DNA from: Akkermansia sp.
GTDB lineage: Bacteria; Verrucomicrobiota; Verrucomicrobiia; Verrucomicrobiales; Akkermansiaceae
Assembly: GCA_030523775.1 (NCBI GenBank)
Contig: JAUNHW010000018.1
Span: 1 to 47,240 of the forward strand
Length of the DNA: 47,240 nucleotides
Reading direction: 5' to 3'
The notes beneath the pieces were generated by a model that saw only the letters and a program-made list of their open reading frames with translations, did no database searches and was not told the DNA's origin. The translations under genes and the position numbers were made by a program. This document shows positions 24,224 through 32,373 of this stretch, one piece after another; position 1 is the first letter of the stretch, and the number at the start of each line of letters is the position of its first letter.

Positions 24224-25510
24224 TCAGCTCTTCTTCGCAAATCCACCCTCAAACACTTTCAACAGCCGCCGCACCTCCGCGGTGAACGCCTGGCGCGCCG
24301 TGGGCATGGGTGCCGCCGTGGCGGGGTCCGCCCCGTAGCTCAGCAATTCGTAAACCACGCCCGCATGCCCGCGCTGCGCCGCCACCGCCAATGCCGGAAC
24401 ACCCGCCTTGTTGCAGGCAGAGGCATCCGCTCCGCAGTATTCCAGCAGACTGAATGCACCTTCCCGCAAACCGTATGCCGATGCATTCCACAGCGCCGCG
24501 TTCATGTAGGCGTGCTTCTGTTCACTGTCCTCCTCCCAGTCTTCAATGTGCGGCAGGCGGTCGATATCTGGGAAACGGCTGTAGATGGCATCCACGATTC
24601 TTTGCGCGGTTTCAAACTCTTGCGGGTTTTCTGCCCGCGGCAGCCATTCCTCGGCTTCATAGAGAGGGGTTTGTCCGTCATCATCGGGGTTGATATCGCT
24701 TGCCGTGACGAGAAAGGGCGATGCCCCGGCATCCAGCAAGCGTTCCACATAGTCGGTGCGTTGAAGGAATATGGCATCTACGAGAGGCAGATATTCCTCT
24801 ACATCATATCCGCCGTTGGCATCCACACCCATCTCCAGCAGGCGGTACACCAGTTCATCCATTTCAAAGTTGACGGCAATCCCCAGCAGAGTCCAGCCTT
24901 CCGGCGACACAAGTTTGGGGTCGGCTCCGGCCGCCAGCAGGAGGTTGATTGTTTCCACATCCTCCCCTATCCCGGCACTGATGAGCGGGATGTTCCAATA
25001 TCCGTCCCCGTTCGGATCGGCCCCGTGCTTGAGGAACATCGGCACGAAATGGGGATAATAGTCGCATGCGATATCCAGCGGCCATGTCCCTTCTCCTGTT
25101 CGGTCGTACATGGATTTGTTCAAGTCCAGCCCCGCTTGCAGCAGCCGCTCCAACAGGGCATCCTGTTTGGTCTCCATCAGCACCTTCAGCATGGCCGCGG
25201 GGCGGTTGATGGGACGCGGGTCCATGGCCCGGCATTCCTCATCTGTGGGGACGTGGATGCCGGCGGCCTCCACGTCCTGCACCAGACGTTGGAAGGCGGC
25301 CTCGTCAAAGTTGCGGCCGGGGGAGATGTCCAGAAGCTCGTCTATGCGTTCCTCCCGTACCAAGGGATAACGGTGTTCCTTCCTCCAGCGGTGGCTCATC
25401 TCCGCCTGTTCCGCAGGCGCGGCATCCTTGTACAAGAGCCGGGCGAGTTCCCGGTCCTCGTACTTCAGGGCATCCTCAAACGTCAATCCATGTGGGCGTA
25501 TCTTTTTCAT
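24224..25510 (-). CDS. Ankyrin repeat protein
   Basis: The 428-residue cytoplasmic-looking protein has no signal peptide or membrane segment. From about residue 100 it contains degenerate ankyrin units, for example LLERLLQAGLDLNKS, VPMFLKHGADPNGDGYW, TINLLLAAGADPKLVSPEGWTLLGIAVNFEMDELVYRLLEMGVDANG, YVERLLDAGASPFL and HAGVVYELLSYGADPATA. The N-terminal 100 residues are charged and helical. Ankyrin repeats mediate protein binding; the partner is unknown. It has its own promoter and is separated from its neighbours by terminators. Confidence 0.88.
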   Translation of the reverse strand: MKKIRPHGLTFEDALKYEDRELARLLYKDAAPAEQAEMSHRWRKEHRYPLVREERIDELLDISPGRNFDEAAFQRLVQDVEAAGIHVPTDEECRAMDPRPINRPAAMLKVLMETKQDALLERLLQAGLDLNKSMYDRTGEGTWPLDIACDYYPHFVPMFLKHGADPNGDGYWNIPLISAGIGEDVETINLLLAAGADPKLVSPEGWTLLGIAVNFEMDELVYRLLEMGVDANGGYDVEEYLPLVDAIFLQRTDYVERLLDAGASPFLVTASDINPDDDGQTPLYEAEEWLPRAENPQEFETAQRIVDAIYSRFPDIDRLPHIEDWEEDSEQKHAYMNAALWNASAYGLREGAFSLLEYCGADASACNKAGVPALAVAAQRGHAGVVYELLSYGADPATAAPMPTARQAFTAEVRRLLKVFEGGFAKKS

Positions 25511-25521
25511 AGGGCGGGTTC

Positions 25522-25550
25522 ATTCTACCCCATGAAACACACCCCTGCAA
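25522..25550 (-). promoter_or_regulatory. Ankyrin gene promoter, short leader
   Basis: TTGCAG (25550-25545), a 17-base spacer and TAGAAT (25527-25522), 11 bases before ATG 25510. The leader would be about 4 bases. Confidence 0.5.
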
Positions 25551-25563
25551 GCGCAATCGGCGC

Positions 25564-26472
25564 CTATTTCCTCTTTCGGCGCGCGAGGGCCGCAAGCGCC
25601 AGCAGGCTCAATGCGCCGGTGGCGGGTTCCGGAACGGCGGGTGCCTGCCAGGAGGTGATGTTGGAGCCCACCGCGTAGAACTGGTCCAGCACGGCCTCGT
25701 TGAGGGGGTATTGCTTCACGTTTCCGGTGAGGGAATCGGACTCGAAGGTGATGTACTGCGAGCTCGGGTCGCCCCCCTTGAGCGAGCAGGTGAGCGACAC
25801 CAGCCCCAGGGGCTGTGCGCCCGCCACGTCATCGGGGTCGGTGATCCAAATCCTGGAGAGGATGCCCGTGTCCGGGTTCACCTCCGCGGCCCAGAGGGTG
25901 ATGGCGTGGCCGTAGCGGGTGCCGCCGGGCAGGGTGCCGGCAATGCCCATGGCAATGCCGTATCCCTGGTCCAGCAGGTCGCACAGCACGGAGGTGTACA
26001 CCCGCGGATCCGCCAAATTGTACTGAACCAGCCCCATGATGGCGCTGAGCTTGTACTGCGGCTCGCCCTCCAGCAGGTCCGCGTAGTACCCGCCCTGGTT
26101 CTTCCCGTACTCGGTGAGACTGGCGCGGATGGTGTTGTCGGAGAACTGGCCGTCGAAGTACCACTGCATGGCATCGGTGGGGTCGCCGCTGATGTTGTTG
26201 AAGGATTGCTTGAAGGTGGCCCACACGGCGGCCCCGGTGGGGGCTCCGGCGGTGGAGGTGAGCGCCTGGTTGCGGTCCTGCCACCAGGCAATGACGTTGG
26301 AAGCGGCGGCGGCCCAGCACATGTCCCTGTCGGTGGTGAAGGTCTTGTCGAAATCATACCACCCGCCCTGCTGGCTCACGCCCTTGGCCCAGTGCACCTG
26401 CGTTTCCGCCGCGCCCGCCCAGGCCAGCGCCCCGCACACCATCGCCAGTATCGTTGAAAAGGTCCTTTTCAT
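25564..26472 (-). CDS. IdeS/Mac-like cysteine peptidase with PEP-CTERM anchor
   Basis: The exported protein has 302 residues. A signal peptide (ILAMVCGALAWAGAAE) is followed by an IdeS-like papain fold: MCWAAAASNVIAWWQDRN with candidate nucleophile C52 (IdeS has a CGAATAGNMLHWW-type motif), YGHAITLWAAEVNPDTG with H189, and WITDPDD with D212 or D214. The end is a PEP-CTERM tail (VPEPATG at about 280, hydrophobic segment, RRKRK), which directs sorting to the cell surface. IdeS/Mac peptidases (C66) cut IgG in streptococci; activity on host immunoglobulin here is only inference. The start is set by GGGGAGGAT and a -10 box just upstream. Confidence 0.75.
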   Translation of the reverse strand: MKRTFSTILAMVCGALAWAGAAETQVHWAKGVSQQGGWYDFDKTFTTDRDMCWAAAASNVIAWWQDRNQALTSTAGAPTGAAVWATFKQSFNNISGDPTDAMQWYFDGQFSDNTIRASLTEYGKNQGGYYADLLEGEPQYKLSAIMGLVQYNLADPRVYTSVLCDLLDQGYGIAMGIAGTLPGGTRYGHAITLWAAEVNPDTGILSRIWITDPDDVAGAQPLGLVSLTCSLKGGDPSSQYITFESDSLTGNVKQYPLNEAVLDQFYAVGSNITSWQAPAVPEPATGALSLLALAALARRKRK

Positions 26473-26481
26473 ATCCTCCCC

Positions 26482-26510
26482 ACTATACCGCACCATGGGC
26501 ATGCCATCAA
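26482..26510 (-). promoter_or_regulatory. Promoter of the IdeS-like gene
   Basis: TTGATG (26510-26505), a 17-base spacer and TATAGT (26487-26482), 9 bases before ATG 26472. The gap contains GGGGAGGA, a strong SD sequence, but transcription would begin within or after it. Confidence 0.5.
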
Positions 26511-26531
26511 GGAAAAAGCGCCTTGCATGGC

Positions 26532-27632
26532 CTATTTGAATTCCCTTTCCGCGGCCTGGAGCGCCAGGTGGATGACGTCGTCCATGTCGTAGTATCGGTA
26601 CTCTGCCAGGCGGCCGCCGAAGATGTGGCGGGGCTCCCGCTGCGCCAGCTCGCGGTATTGGGCGTAGAGGGCGGAGTTGCGGGCGTCGTTCACGGGGTAG
26701 TACGGTTCGTCGCCGCGCTGCCATTCCTTGCTGAATTCGCGAGTGACGACGGTTTTTTGCTGGGTTCCGAACTCAAAGTGCTTGTGCTCGATGATGCGTG
26801 TCCAGGGCGTATCGCGGTCGGTGTAGTTGACGGCGGCGCGGCCCTGGAAATCCGGTTGGTTGAGCACCTCCGTCTCGAAGCGCAGGGAGCGGTATTCCAG
26901 CGTGCCCAGGCGGTAGCCGAAAAACGCATCGATGGGCCCGGTGTACACCACGCGCGGCACCAGCGCGTCCCACGCGGCGCGGTCCGCCAGGTAGTCCTGC
27001 CCCAGGCGCACCTCGATACCCTGCAGCATGCGCTGCACCATGGCGGTGTAGCCGCCCATGGGGATGCCCTGGTGGGGGTCGTTGTAGTAGTTGTCGTTGT
27101 ACTCCAGGCGCACGGGGAGGCGCTTGATGATGAAGGGGGGCAGCTCCGTGCAGGGGCGCCCCCACTGCTTCTCCGTGTATCCCTTGATGAGTTTTTGGTA
27201 GATTTCCGTGCCCACCAGGCTGATGGCCTGTTCCTCCAGGTTCTGCGGCTCCTGCGGGGCGGCGGCGCGCTGCTGCGCGATGCGTGCGGCGGCCTCCTCT
27301 GCGGTGGTGACGCCCCACATCTGCCGGAAGGTGTGCATGTTGAAGGGCAGGGAGTACATCTCGCCGCGGTAGTTGGCCAGCGGGCGGTAGACGAAATCAT
27401 TGAAGGTGGCGAAGCGGTGCACGTACTCCCACACCTCGTCCATATGGGTGTGGAAGATGTGCGGGCCGTAGCGGTGCACGTTGATGCCCTCCACGGGCTC
27501 CGTGTACACGTTCCCGGCGATGTGGCTGCGCTTGTCGATGACCAGCACGCGCCTGCCCGCGGCGGTGGCGCGCTCCGCAAACACCGCGCCGAACAACCCC
27601 GCGCCCACTATCAGGTAGTCATACTCCATCAT
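26532..27632 (-). CDS. glf: UDP-galactopyranose mutase
   Basis: Flavoenzyme converting UDP-galactopyranose to UDP-galactofuranose for surface glycans. The 366-residue protein has the FAD-binding start YDYLIVGAGLFGAVFAE, RYGPHIFHT with the active-site His region, YTEKQWG and a C-terminal FAD segment GRLAEYRYYDMDDVI. It begins 9 bases after the prepilin peptidase stop, so the two share a transcript. The pairing is unusual, since Glf normally sits in glycan loci; the large glycan locus here lies 5-20 kb away. Confidence 0.96.
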   Translation of the reverse strand: MMEYDYLIVGAGLFGAVFAERATAAGRRVLVIDKRSHIAGNVYTEPVEGINVHRYGPHIFHTHMDEVWEYVHRFATFNDFVYRPLANYRGEMYSLPFNMHTFRQMWGVTTAEEAAARIAQQRAAAPQEPQNLEEQAISLVGTEIYQKLIKGYTEKQWGRPCTELPPFIIKRLPVRLEYNDNYYNDPHQGIPMGGYTAMVQRMLQGIEVRLGQDYLADRAAWDALVPRVVYTGPIDAFFGYRLGTLEYRSLRFETEVLNQPDFQGRAAVNYTDRDTPWTRIIEHKHFEFGTQQKTVVTREFSKEWQRGDEPYYPVNDARNSALYAQYRELAQREPRHIFGGRLAEYRYYDMDDVIHLALQAAEREFK

Positions 27633-27641
27633 TCGCTTGCG

Positions 27642-28775
27642 TTAGTACCACCCCATCCAATCCCTGAGCCAGGCGTCTATCTGCACGCTGTAGAACAGCC
27701 ACACCCCCGCCGCCAGGATCAGCGCCGGGCCGAACGGCATCGGCCTGCCGAACCCCACGCGCGACACCACCGCGAGCGCCAGCCCGATGAAGCTGCCCGC
27801 CACCAGAGAGAACAGCACGCCCTCCCAGCCCAGCAGCGCGCCGATGCCCATGGCAATCCACGCATCCCCGCTGCCCATGGCCGCCTGCCGCGAGCGGTAC
27901 CCGCCGCAGGTGCCGGAGAGGGATTCCACCGCCTCCAGCTCCATGCGCGTGCCGTCCGCCAGCACCGCCGCGTCCGCCGCAAACGAGATGTGGCCCGCTC
28001 CGCCGCGGCCGTCCTCCAGTGCCGCTCCGTGCAGCACCAGGGTGTTGGAGGGCTCGGCAAACACGCGGCTCCACAGCAGGGTTTCGCCATTGGCGAACTC
28101 CAGAACAATATCGTCTCCATCCGCCGCCTGGTGGAGCTTCCACCCCTGCGGCTGGTCAAACTCTTTGCGGTGCCTGCCAAAGGCGATGGTGCCGGCCCAG
28201 CCCACCAGGCGGAAGAACGCAAAGCCGGCCGCCGCGCCCACCAGGGAGAGCAGGATGCCATCCTCCGGCTCCAACGCATCCCCCGCAAACCACGGGGAGA
28301 GCAGCGACACCAGCACACCCGCAACGCCCGCCACCACCATGAGCACGGGCAGCACCACCATCTGCTCCCAATCCGTGCACAGCGTGGCCAGCATGGCCGC
28401 CACCCACGCGCACAGCAGGGCCTGGGTGATGATGTCGTCCACCGCGTAGTACCACGCCACCAGGCCGAAGAGCAGGGCGGTGGCCACCTCCACCAGCCAG
28501 TAGCGCACGGAGATGGGCGTGTTGCAGCACGCGCTGCGCCCGCGCAGCATCAGCCAGCTCAGGATGGGGATGTTCAGGTACCACGGGATGGGCTCCTTGC
28601 ACGTGGGGCAGAACGAGCGCGCAGGCTCGTTCACGCTCAGCCCCCGCGGCAGGCGGTAGACCACCACGTTCAGGAACGAGCCGATACACGCGCCGAACAT
28701 GGCGAAGAACACCGGAAACAGCCACGGTATCTCCGCCGCCACGTTCTGCGTGGCATTGTAGAGCATCTCCATCAT
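27642..28775 (-). CDS. Prepilin peptidase (A24) with internal inserted domain
   Basis: Membrane aspartyl protease that cleaves and methylates type IV prepilin-like signals. The 377-residue chain has GACIGSFLNVVVYRLPRG, the Cys pairs FCPTC (C56, C59) and CC (83-84), first catalytic Asp in CTDWEQ (D135) and GSGD (D304) as the second. Between them, after the membrane segment near 180-200, lies about 95 hydrophilic residues (about 203-298, KLHQAADGDDIVLEFANGE and following) that ordinary PilD lacks. The GSGD motif is followed by AW rather than the common VK. First gene with glf; the promoter is 7 bases upstream. Confidence 0.88.
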   Translation of the reverse strand: MMEMLYNATQNVAAEIPWLFPVFFAMFGACIGSFLNVVVYRLPRGLSVNEPARSFCPTCKEPIPWYLNIPILSWLMLRGRSACCNTPISVRYWLVEVATALLFGLVAWYYAVDDIITQALLCAWVAAMLATLCTDWEQMVVLPVLMVVAGVAGVLVSLLSPWFAGDALEPEDGILLSLVGAAAGFAFFRLVGWAGTIAFGRHRKEFDQPQGWKLHQAADGDDIVLEFANGETLLWSRVFAEPSNTLVLHGAALEDGRGGAGHISFAADAAVLADGTRMELEAVESLSGTCGGYRSRQAAMGSGDAWIAMGIGALLGWEGVLFSLVAGSFIGLALAVVSRVGFGRPMPFGPALILAAGVWLFYSVQIDAWLRDWMGWY

Positions 28776-28782
28776 CGCGCGT

Positions 28783-28811
28783 ATTGTAGCATGTCAGGGG
28801 GTGCTTCTCAA
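28783..28811 (-). promoter_or_regulatory. Prepilin peptidase-glf promoter, leaderless geometry
   Basis: TTGAGA (28811-28806), a 17-base spacer and TACAAT (28788-28783), 7 bases before ATG 28775. It directly abuts the rpsP terminator. Confidence 0.55.
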
Positions 28812-28816
28812 GGCAC

Positions 28817-28847
28817 AAAAACACACCTGCACCGCAGTACAGGTGTG
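28817..28847 (-). terminator. rpsP terminator
   Basis: CACACCTG (28822-28829) pairs with CAGGTGTG (28840-28847) around a 10-base loop, and the minus strand continues with TTTTTG. This is an intrinsic terminator for rpsP. Confidence 0.8.
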
Positions 28848-28888
28848 CCTTGTAACAACCAAATGAAGAAAGGGGGTATTCAGGGGGC

Positions 28889-29134
28889 TCAGGCCTTGGC
28901 GGCGCGAGCCTTCTTGATGATGGAGGCCACGGTCACGGACGGGCGGGCGCCGTTGGAGATCCACTTGTCTGCCTTGTCCACATCCAGCTCGTAGTTCACA
29001 CCCTCAGCCATGGGGTTGTAGGTGCCGAGCTGCTCGATGAAGGCGCCATCGCGGCGGTCGCGGCTGTCGACCACGACAATCTTGTAGAAGGGACGGCCCT
29101 TGGAACCCTGGCGGTTAAGACGAATTGCTACCAT
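28889..29134 (-). CDS. rpsP: 30S ribosomal protein S16
   Basis: Small 30S assembly protein of 81 residues. It starts [25 protein letters not shown], with [16 protein letters not shown] and a Lys/Ala-rich C-terminus, all as in S16. It is monocistronic between a strong promoter and a terminator. The usual followers rimM, trmD and rplS are absent. A longer in-frame reading upstream to 29569 overlaps hpt and the promoter, so it is not coding. Confidence 0.97.
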   Translation of the reverse strand: MVAIRLNRQGSKGRPFYKIVVVDSRDRRDGAFIEQLGTYNPMAEGVNYELDVDKADKWISNGARPSVTVASIIKKARAAKA

Positions 29135-29201
29135 AATGTTAGAAGTTGATTTGCGGTTGTTCTGAGCGCTCCGGCGGGTATTGCCGCCAAAGCGGGACGC
29201 C

Positions 29202-29230
29202 AAGATACCACCCGCCCGCCACAATGTCAA
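29202..29230 (-). promoter_or_regulatory. rpsP promoter
   Basis: TTGACA (29230-29225), a 17-base spacer and TATCTT (29207-29202). The leader is about 60 bases. Confidence 0.7.
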
Positions 29231-29286
29231 GCAAAAGGATGAGATTTTTTTGTCCGCGGCGCAAAAAGCGCGTATCGGGCCCGCGC

Positions 29287-29814
29287 TCAGTCCTCCAGCA
29301 CGCCTATGCAGGGCAGGTTGCGGTACTTGCCGTCTGCATCCATGCCGTAGCCCACCAGGTAGCCGGGGCCCGTGTGCAGGGCGGCAAAATCCGGCGCCAG
29401 GTCGCAGTTGCGGCGGCCCGCCTTGTCCACCGCCACGGCGCACTTCACCTCCGCCGCACCGGCATACGCCAGGTTGCGGCAGATTTCCCGCAGGGTGAGC
29501 CCGGTGTCCGCCAGGTCGTCCAGCACCAGCACGCGGCGCCCCTGCACCTGCGGCATGGGGGTGAGCCATTTCAGCGTGCCGCAGCTTTCACGCCCCGCGC
29601 CGTAGGAGGACACGCGCATGGTCTCCAGCCGGAAGTTGGCCGGCAGCAAGCGCAGCAAATCCGCCGCGAACCAGAGCCCGCCGTTGAGCACGGCGAGCAC
29701 CAGCACCTCGTCCCGCGTGCCGAAAAGCGCCTGCACCTCCCGCGCCACGCGCTCCACGCCGCGGCGGATGTCCTCCGCGCTGAAAACCACCCTTACCTGT
29801 TTCTCCGCGTTCAT
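29287..29814 (-). CDS. hpt: Hypoxanthine phosphoribosyltransferase-type purine salvage enzyme
   Basis: Transfers phosphoribose from PRPP to hypoxanthine or guanine. The 175-residue protein has the PRPP-binding motif [15 protein letters not shown] (about 94-108), the flexible-loop SSYGAG region (69-74) and a C-terminal [17 protein letters not shown] that matches HPRT/HGPRT enzymes. It overlaps the U32 gene by four bases (ATGA), so the two are translationally coupled. Xanthine PRT is less likely, given the VGYGMD segment. Confidence 0.9.
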   Translation of the reverse strand: MNAEKQVRVVFSAEDIRRGVERVAREVQALFGTRDEVLVLAVLNGGLWFAADLLRLLPANFRLETMRVSSYGAGRESCGTLKWLTPMPQVQGRRVLVLDDLADTGLTLREICRNLAYAGAAEVKCAVAVDKAGRRNCDLAPDFAALHTGPGYLVGYGMDADGKYRNLPCIGVLED

Positions 29815-31070
29815 GACAGCTTGCGGCGCGTTACCAGATACACCTTGTCGCCGTGGCGCAGTTTGGTATCCACCGCCACCATGGCCACGGCCCCCTTGGG
29901 TGCGGTGGGCACGGTGTGGGTGACTCCCTGCGCATCATCGCAGCGCACTTCCTGCACCTCCACGCGCACAATGCCGGTGGTGCAGCCGGTGATTTCAATC
30001 TTGTCTCCCGGGGAAAGGGGCTCCGCCTCCAGGCGTATTTCCGCCACCTTGGCCTTGGGGTACCAGCGCAGCACGCGCCCCAGGTGGCGGCGCTGCTCCA
30101 GGGCCAGGCTGTTGGAGCAGCCGCTCCACGTGTCCCATTCCTCCCCCAGGTAGTAGCCGCCGTGCCAGAACTTGCGGTTGAACACCTGCAGCAGGCGCTC
30201 CTCCCACGCGGCCACCTTCTCCGGGCTCCACGTGCCGGCGGTGCAGGATTCCACCGCCTCCCGGTACACCTGCGTGACGGTGGACACGTACGCCTCCGAG
30301 CGCCCGCGGCCCTCCAGCTTGAACACGGACACACCCGCCTCCACCAGTTGGTCCACCACGCGGATGGTGCAAATGTCCTTGGGCGACATGATGTACTGGT
30401 TGTCCACATCCATCTCGAACCCGGTCTCGGTGTCCGTGACGCGGTATTTGCGGCGGCAGAGCTGGAAGCACTGGCCGCGGTTGGCGCTGTGGTTGTAGGC
30501 GGCCAGGCTCATGCCGCACTTGCCAGAAATGCCGATGCAGAGGGCGCCGTGGGCAAAGACCTCGATGCGCACGGGGCGGCCGCCCGGCCCGCAGATGTTC
30601 TCCGCGCGTATGGTGCCGATAATGTGCCGTATCTGGGAGAGTTTCAATTCGCGCGCCAGCACCATCACATCCGCGTACTGCGCGAAAAAGCGCACGGCGG
30701 ACACGTTGCACACGTTCGCCTGCACGGATACGTGCACCTCCAGCCCCAGTTTGCGCGCGTGGGTGATAACCGCCATGTCCGCCGCTATCACGGCATCCAC
30801 GCCCGCCGCCTTGGCGCGCTCCAGCAGGCTCTCCATGCCCGCCAGCTCCTCATCGTACACAATAATGTTGCAGGTGAGGTACGCCTTGGCCCCGCACGCG
30901 TGGCACAGGCGCACCACCTTCGGCAGGTCGTCCTCCGTGAAGTTCACGGTGGAGCGGGCGCGCATGTTGTACATGCCCACGCCGAAGTACACGCTGTGCG
31001 CCCCGGCCCGCAGCGCCGCCGCCAGGGACTCGAACGACCCCGCCGGCGCCATGATTTCCAGCTCCTGCAT
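29811..31070 (-). CDS. U32 family peptidase / tRNA hydroxylation protein (TrhP-like)
   Basis: U32 proteins, first called collagenases, include TrhP/YegQ (YrrO group) proteins that hydroxylate tRNA wobble uridine. The 419-residue protein has LEIMAPAGSFESLAAALRAGAHSVYFG at the start and the signature EVFAHGALCIGISGKCGMS with Cys ligands, then NRGQCFQLCRRKY, KDICTIRVVDQLVEAGVSVFKLEGRGRSEAYV and a C-terminal beta-barrel with GDKIEI. Start ATG 31070, or the GTG at 31073, lies 9 or 6 bases after a -10 box. It is first gene of a two-gene operon with hpt. Confidence 0.9.
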   Translation of the reverse strand: MQELEIMAPAGSFESLAAALRAGAHSVYFGVGMYNMRARSTVNFTEDDLPKVVRLCHACGAKAYLTCNIIVYDEELAGMESLLERAKAAGVDAVIAADMAVITHARKLGLEVHVSVQANVCNVSAVRFFAQYADVMVLARELKLSQIRHIIGTIRAENICGPGGRPVRIEVFAHGALCIGISGKCGMSLAAYNHSANRGQCFQLCRRKYRVTDTETGFEMDVDNQYIMSPKDICTIRVVDQLVEAGVSVFKLEGRGRSEAYVSTVTQVYREAVESCTAGTWSPEKVAAWEERLLQVFNRKFWHGGYYLGEEWDTWSGCSNSLALEQRRHLGRVLRWYPKAKVAEIRLEAEPLSPGDKIEITGCTTGIVRVEVQEVRCDDAQGVTHTVPTAPKGAVAMVAVDTKLRHGDKVYLVTRRKLS

Positions 31071-31079
31071 CACACAGCC

Positions 31080-31108
31080 ATTCTATGCGCCCACCCCGCC
31101 GCGGTCAA
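31080..31108 (-). promoter_or_regulatory. U32-hpt operon promoter, leaderless geometry
   Basis: TTGACC (31108-31103), a 17-base spacer and TAGAAT (31085-31080), 9 bases before ATG 31070 and 6 before GTG 31073. Confidence 0.6.
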
Positions 31109-31361
31109 GGGATTTCATGGGCCTCCTGTCCATGCTTTGCGTTCGTTCCTTACTGTCCCACGTTTTTTTGCAATGGGTAGTCAAGCACAATTTTGAAGAA
31201 ATGCAGGCTGCAACATGACGCCGGCATAGGAAAAATCCCTCATTGCCGCGCGGCAAGGTTTGACGTGTGTTTGGCATTACGCTGTCCTTGGATTTCGAAC
31301 CTCTTAGCAGATGCGCTATACCCATTGCAAAATACGTATATCATCCGGCTGGTATGAATGA
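31109..31361. other. Border of the accessory region, decayed DNA
   Basis: I see no intact gene between the U32 promoter and the truncated gene to the right. A short plus-strand frame (from 31267) reads LDFEPLSRCAIPIAKYVYHPAGM, which could be further eroded coding DNA of the downstream pseudogene in another frame. AT content rises here relative to the core region. Confidence 0.3.
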
Positions 31362-32021
31362 GGTTCTTATTTCCACGATGGTTGGAAACACATTAACCTG
31401 CATACGTTCCGGGATGCGGCATGCGTGTTGGCCATTCAGAAGTATTTTTCCGCCTACCATTTTGCATCGGCGGTTCATGTGGAGAATTTCAAGTTCTCGA
31501 TGTCAGATCCCGCAATGAGTGAAGAATACCTGTTGCGTTGTATGAGTACGGAGAGCACGCGGCTGTACTCGTCTCTCGCCGCCTCAACCAGATATGACAG
31601 GCCCAAGCTGCTGAGCGATTTCGGCCCGGCTCAGAAGCTGCTGAATGTTTGTATACACGGAGCCCCCAATTGTGGGAAATGCTTCAAATGCGTGCGCACA
31701 ATGCTGCAACTGGATCAAATAGGCAAGCTCGATGCGTTTGAAAGCGTGTTCGACACATCATGCTACCGCTCCACCAAAGCCAAGGAGAAAGGCGTGATAG
31801 AGTGGGAAATTATGAACGACAGCCCCTACAAGGGTGAATTCTTGCACTATGCCGCACAACCCGGCGTGAATCCCCATGCCGTGTACAATTATGATCGCCT
31901 GGCACATTTGCTCAAATATGCTCCCTACCGCAAGCTGGCGATGCGGCTCAAAAACAATCCCAGAATGGTGTTGCACCCCATAAAACGTTTTGTGAAGTGG
32001 ACTTTCAGGATGGGTAAATAA
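31362..32021 (+). pseudogene. 5'-truncated ATP-dependent (ExsB/asparagine synthase-like) polysaccharide protein
   Basis: The open frame runs from a TGA at 31359 to 32021 and has no convincing start (GTG 31425 is the first candidate). The product carries YLLRCMSTESTRLYSSLAASTRYDRPKLLSDFG and the Cys cluster NVCIHGAPNCGKCFKCVRTML, which resembles the C-terminal half of PP-loop/ExsB-like proteins found in exopolysaccharide loci. The N-terminal ATP-binding loop is missing, so this is probably a remnant. The last 60 residues are basic. The family assignment rests on the NCGKCxKCxRT motif and is moderate. Confidence 0.55.
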
Positions 32022-32150
32022 AGGGGCGTTCAACCCTGCGCTGCCGCTCTTCTACCGGCTTGTGAAAAGCTGTTTCCGCCCAGCGGTGGGCTGAGTCTGT
32101 AAAAAGGCTGGATTCCCGGCGTGCCATTTGATACAATGGCGCAGCTTCGA

Positions 32151-32282
32151 ATGAAGGTAGGCATAGTCACACTGGAGCGGTACTGGATGCTGAGGAACTA
32201 CGGCACCCTGCTGCAGTGCCATGCCCTGCAGACGGTACTGCGGCGCTTTGTGCGCGATGCGACAACGTTGGCGGAGCTCTAA
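32151..32282 (+). pseudogene. 5' fragment of a polysaccharide pyruvyl transferase gene
   Basis: The first 95 or so bases match, almost base for base, the start of the intact gene at 35860 (MKVGIVTLERYWMLRNYGTLLQ, then ALQTVLRR). The frame then runs into unrelated DNA and stops at 32282 after 43 residues. A TACAAT box lies 15 bases upstream. It is a third copy of this gene's 5' end, and the rest is lost. Confidence 0.8.
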
Positions 32283-32373
32283 AAACGGCTCATCCCCCTT
32301 TAGCACACCCGCTTTCCGGGATGTTGAGGGGAAAGTGCAGGTGACAAGACCGCATTGTTCGACAAGGTACCGG

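Noticed and set aside
28889..29569. Longer version of rpsP starting at 29569
   Set aside because: The extra N-terminus overlaps hpt and the rpsP promoter; the S16 fold starts at [10 protein letters not shown].
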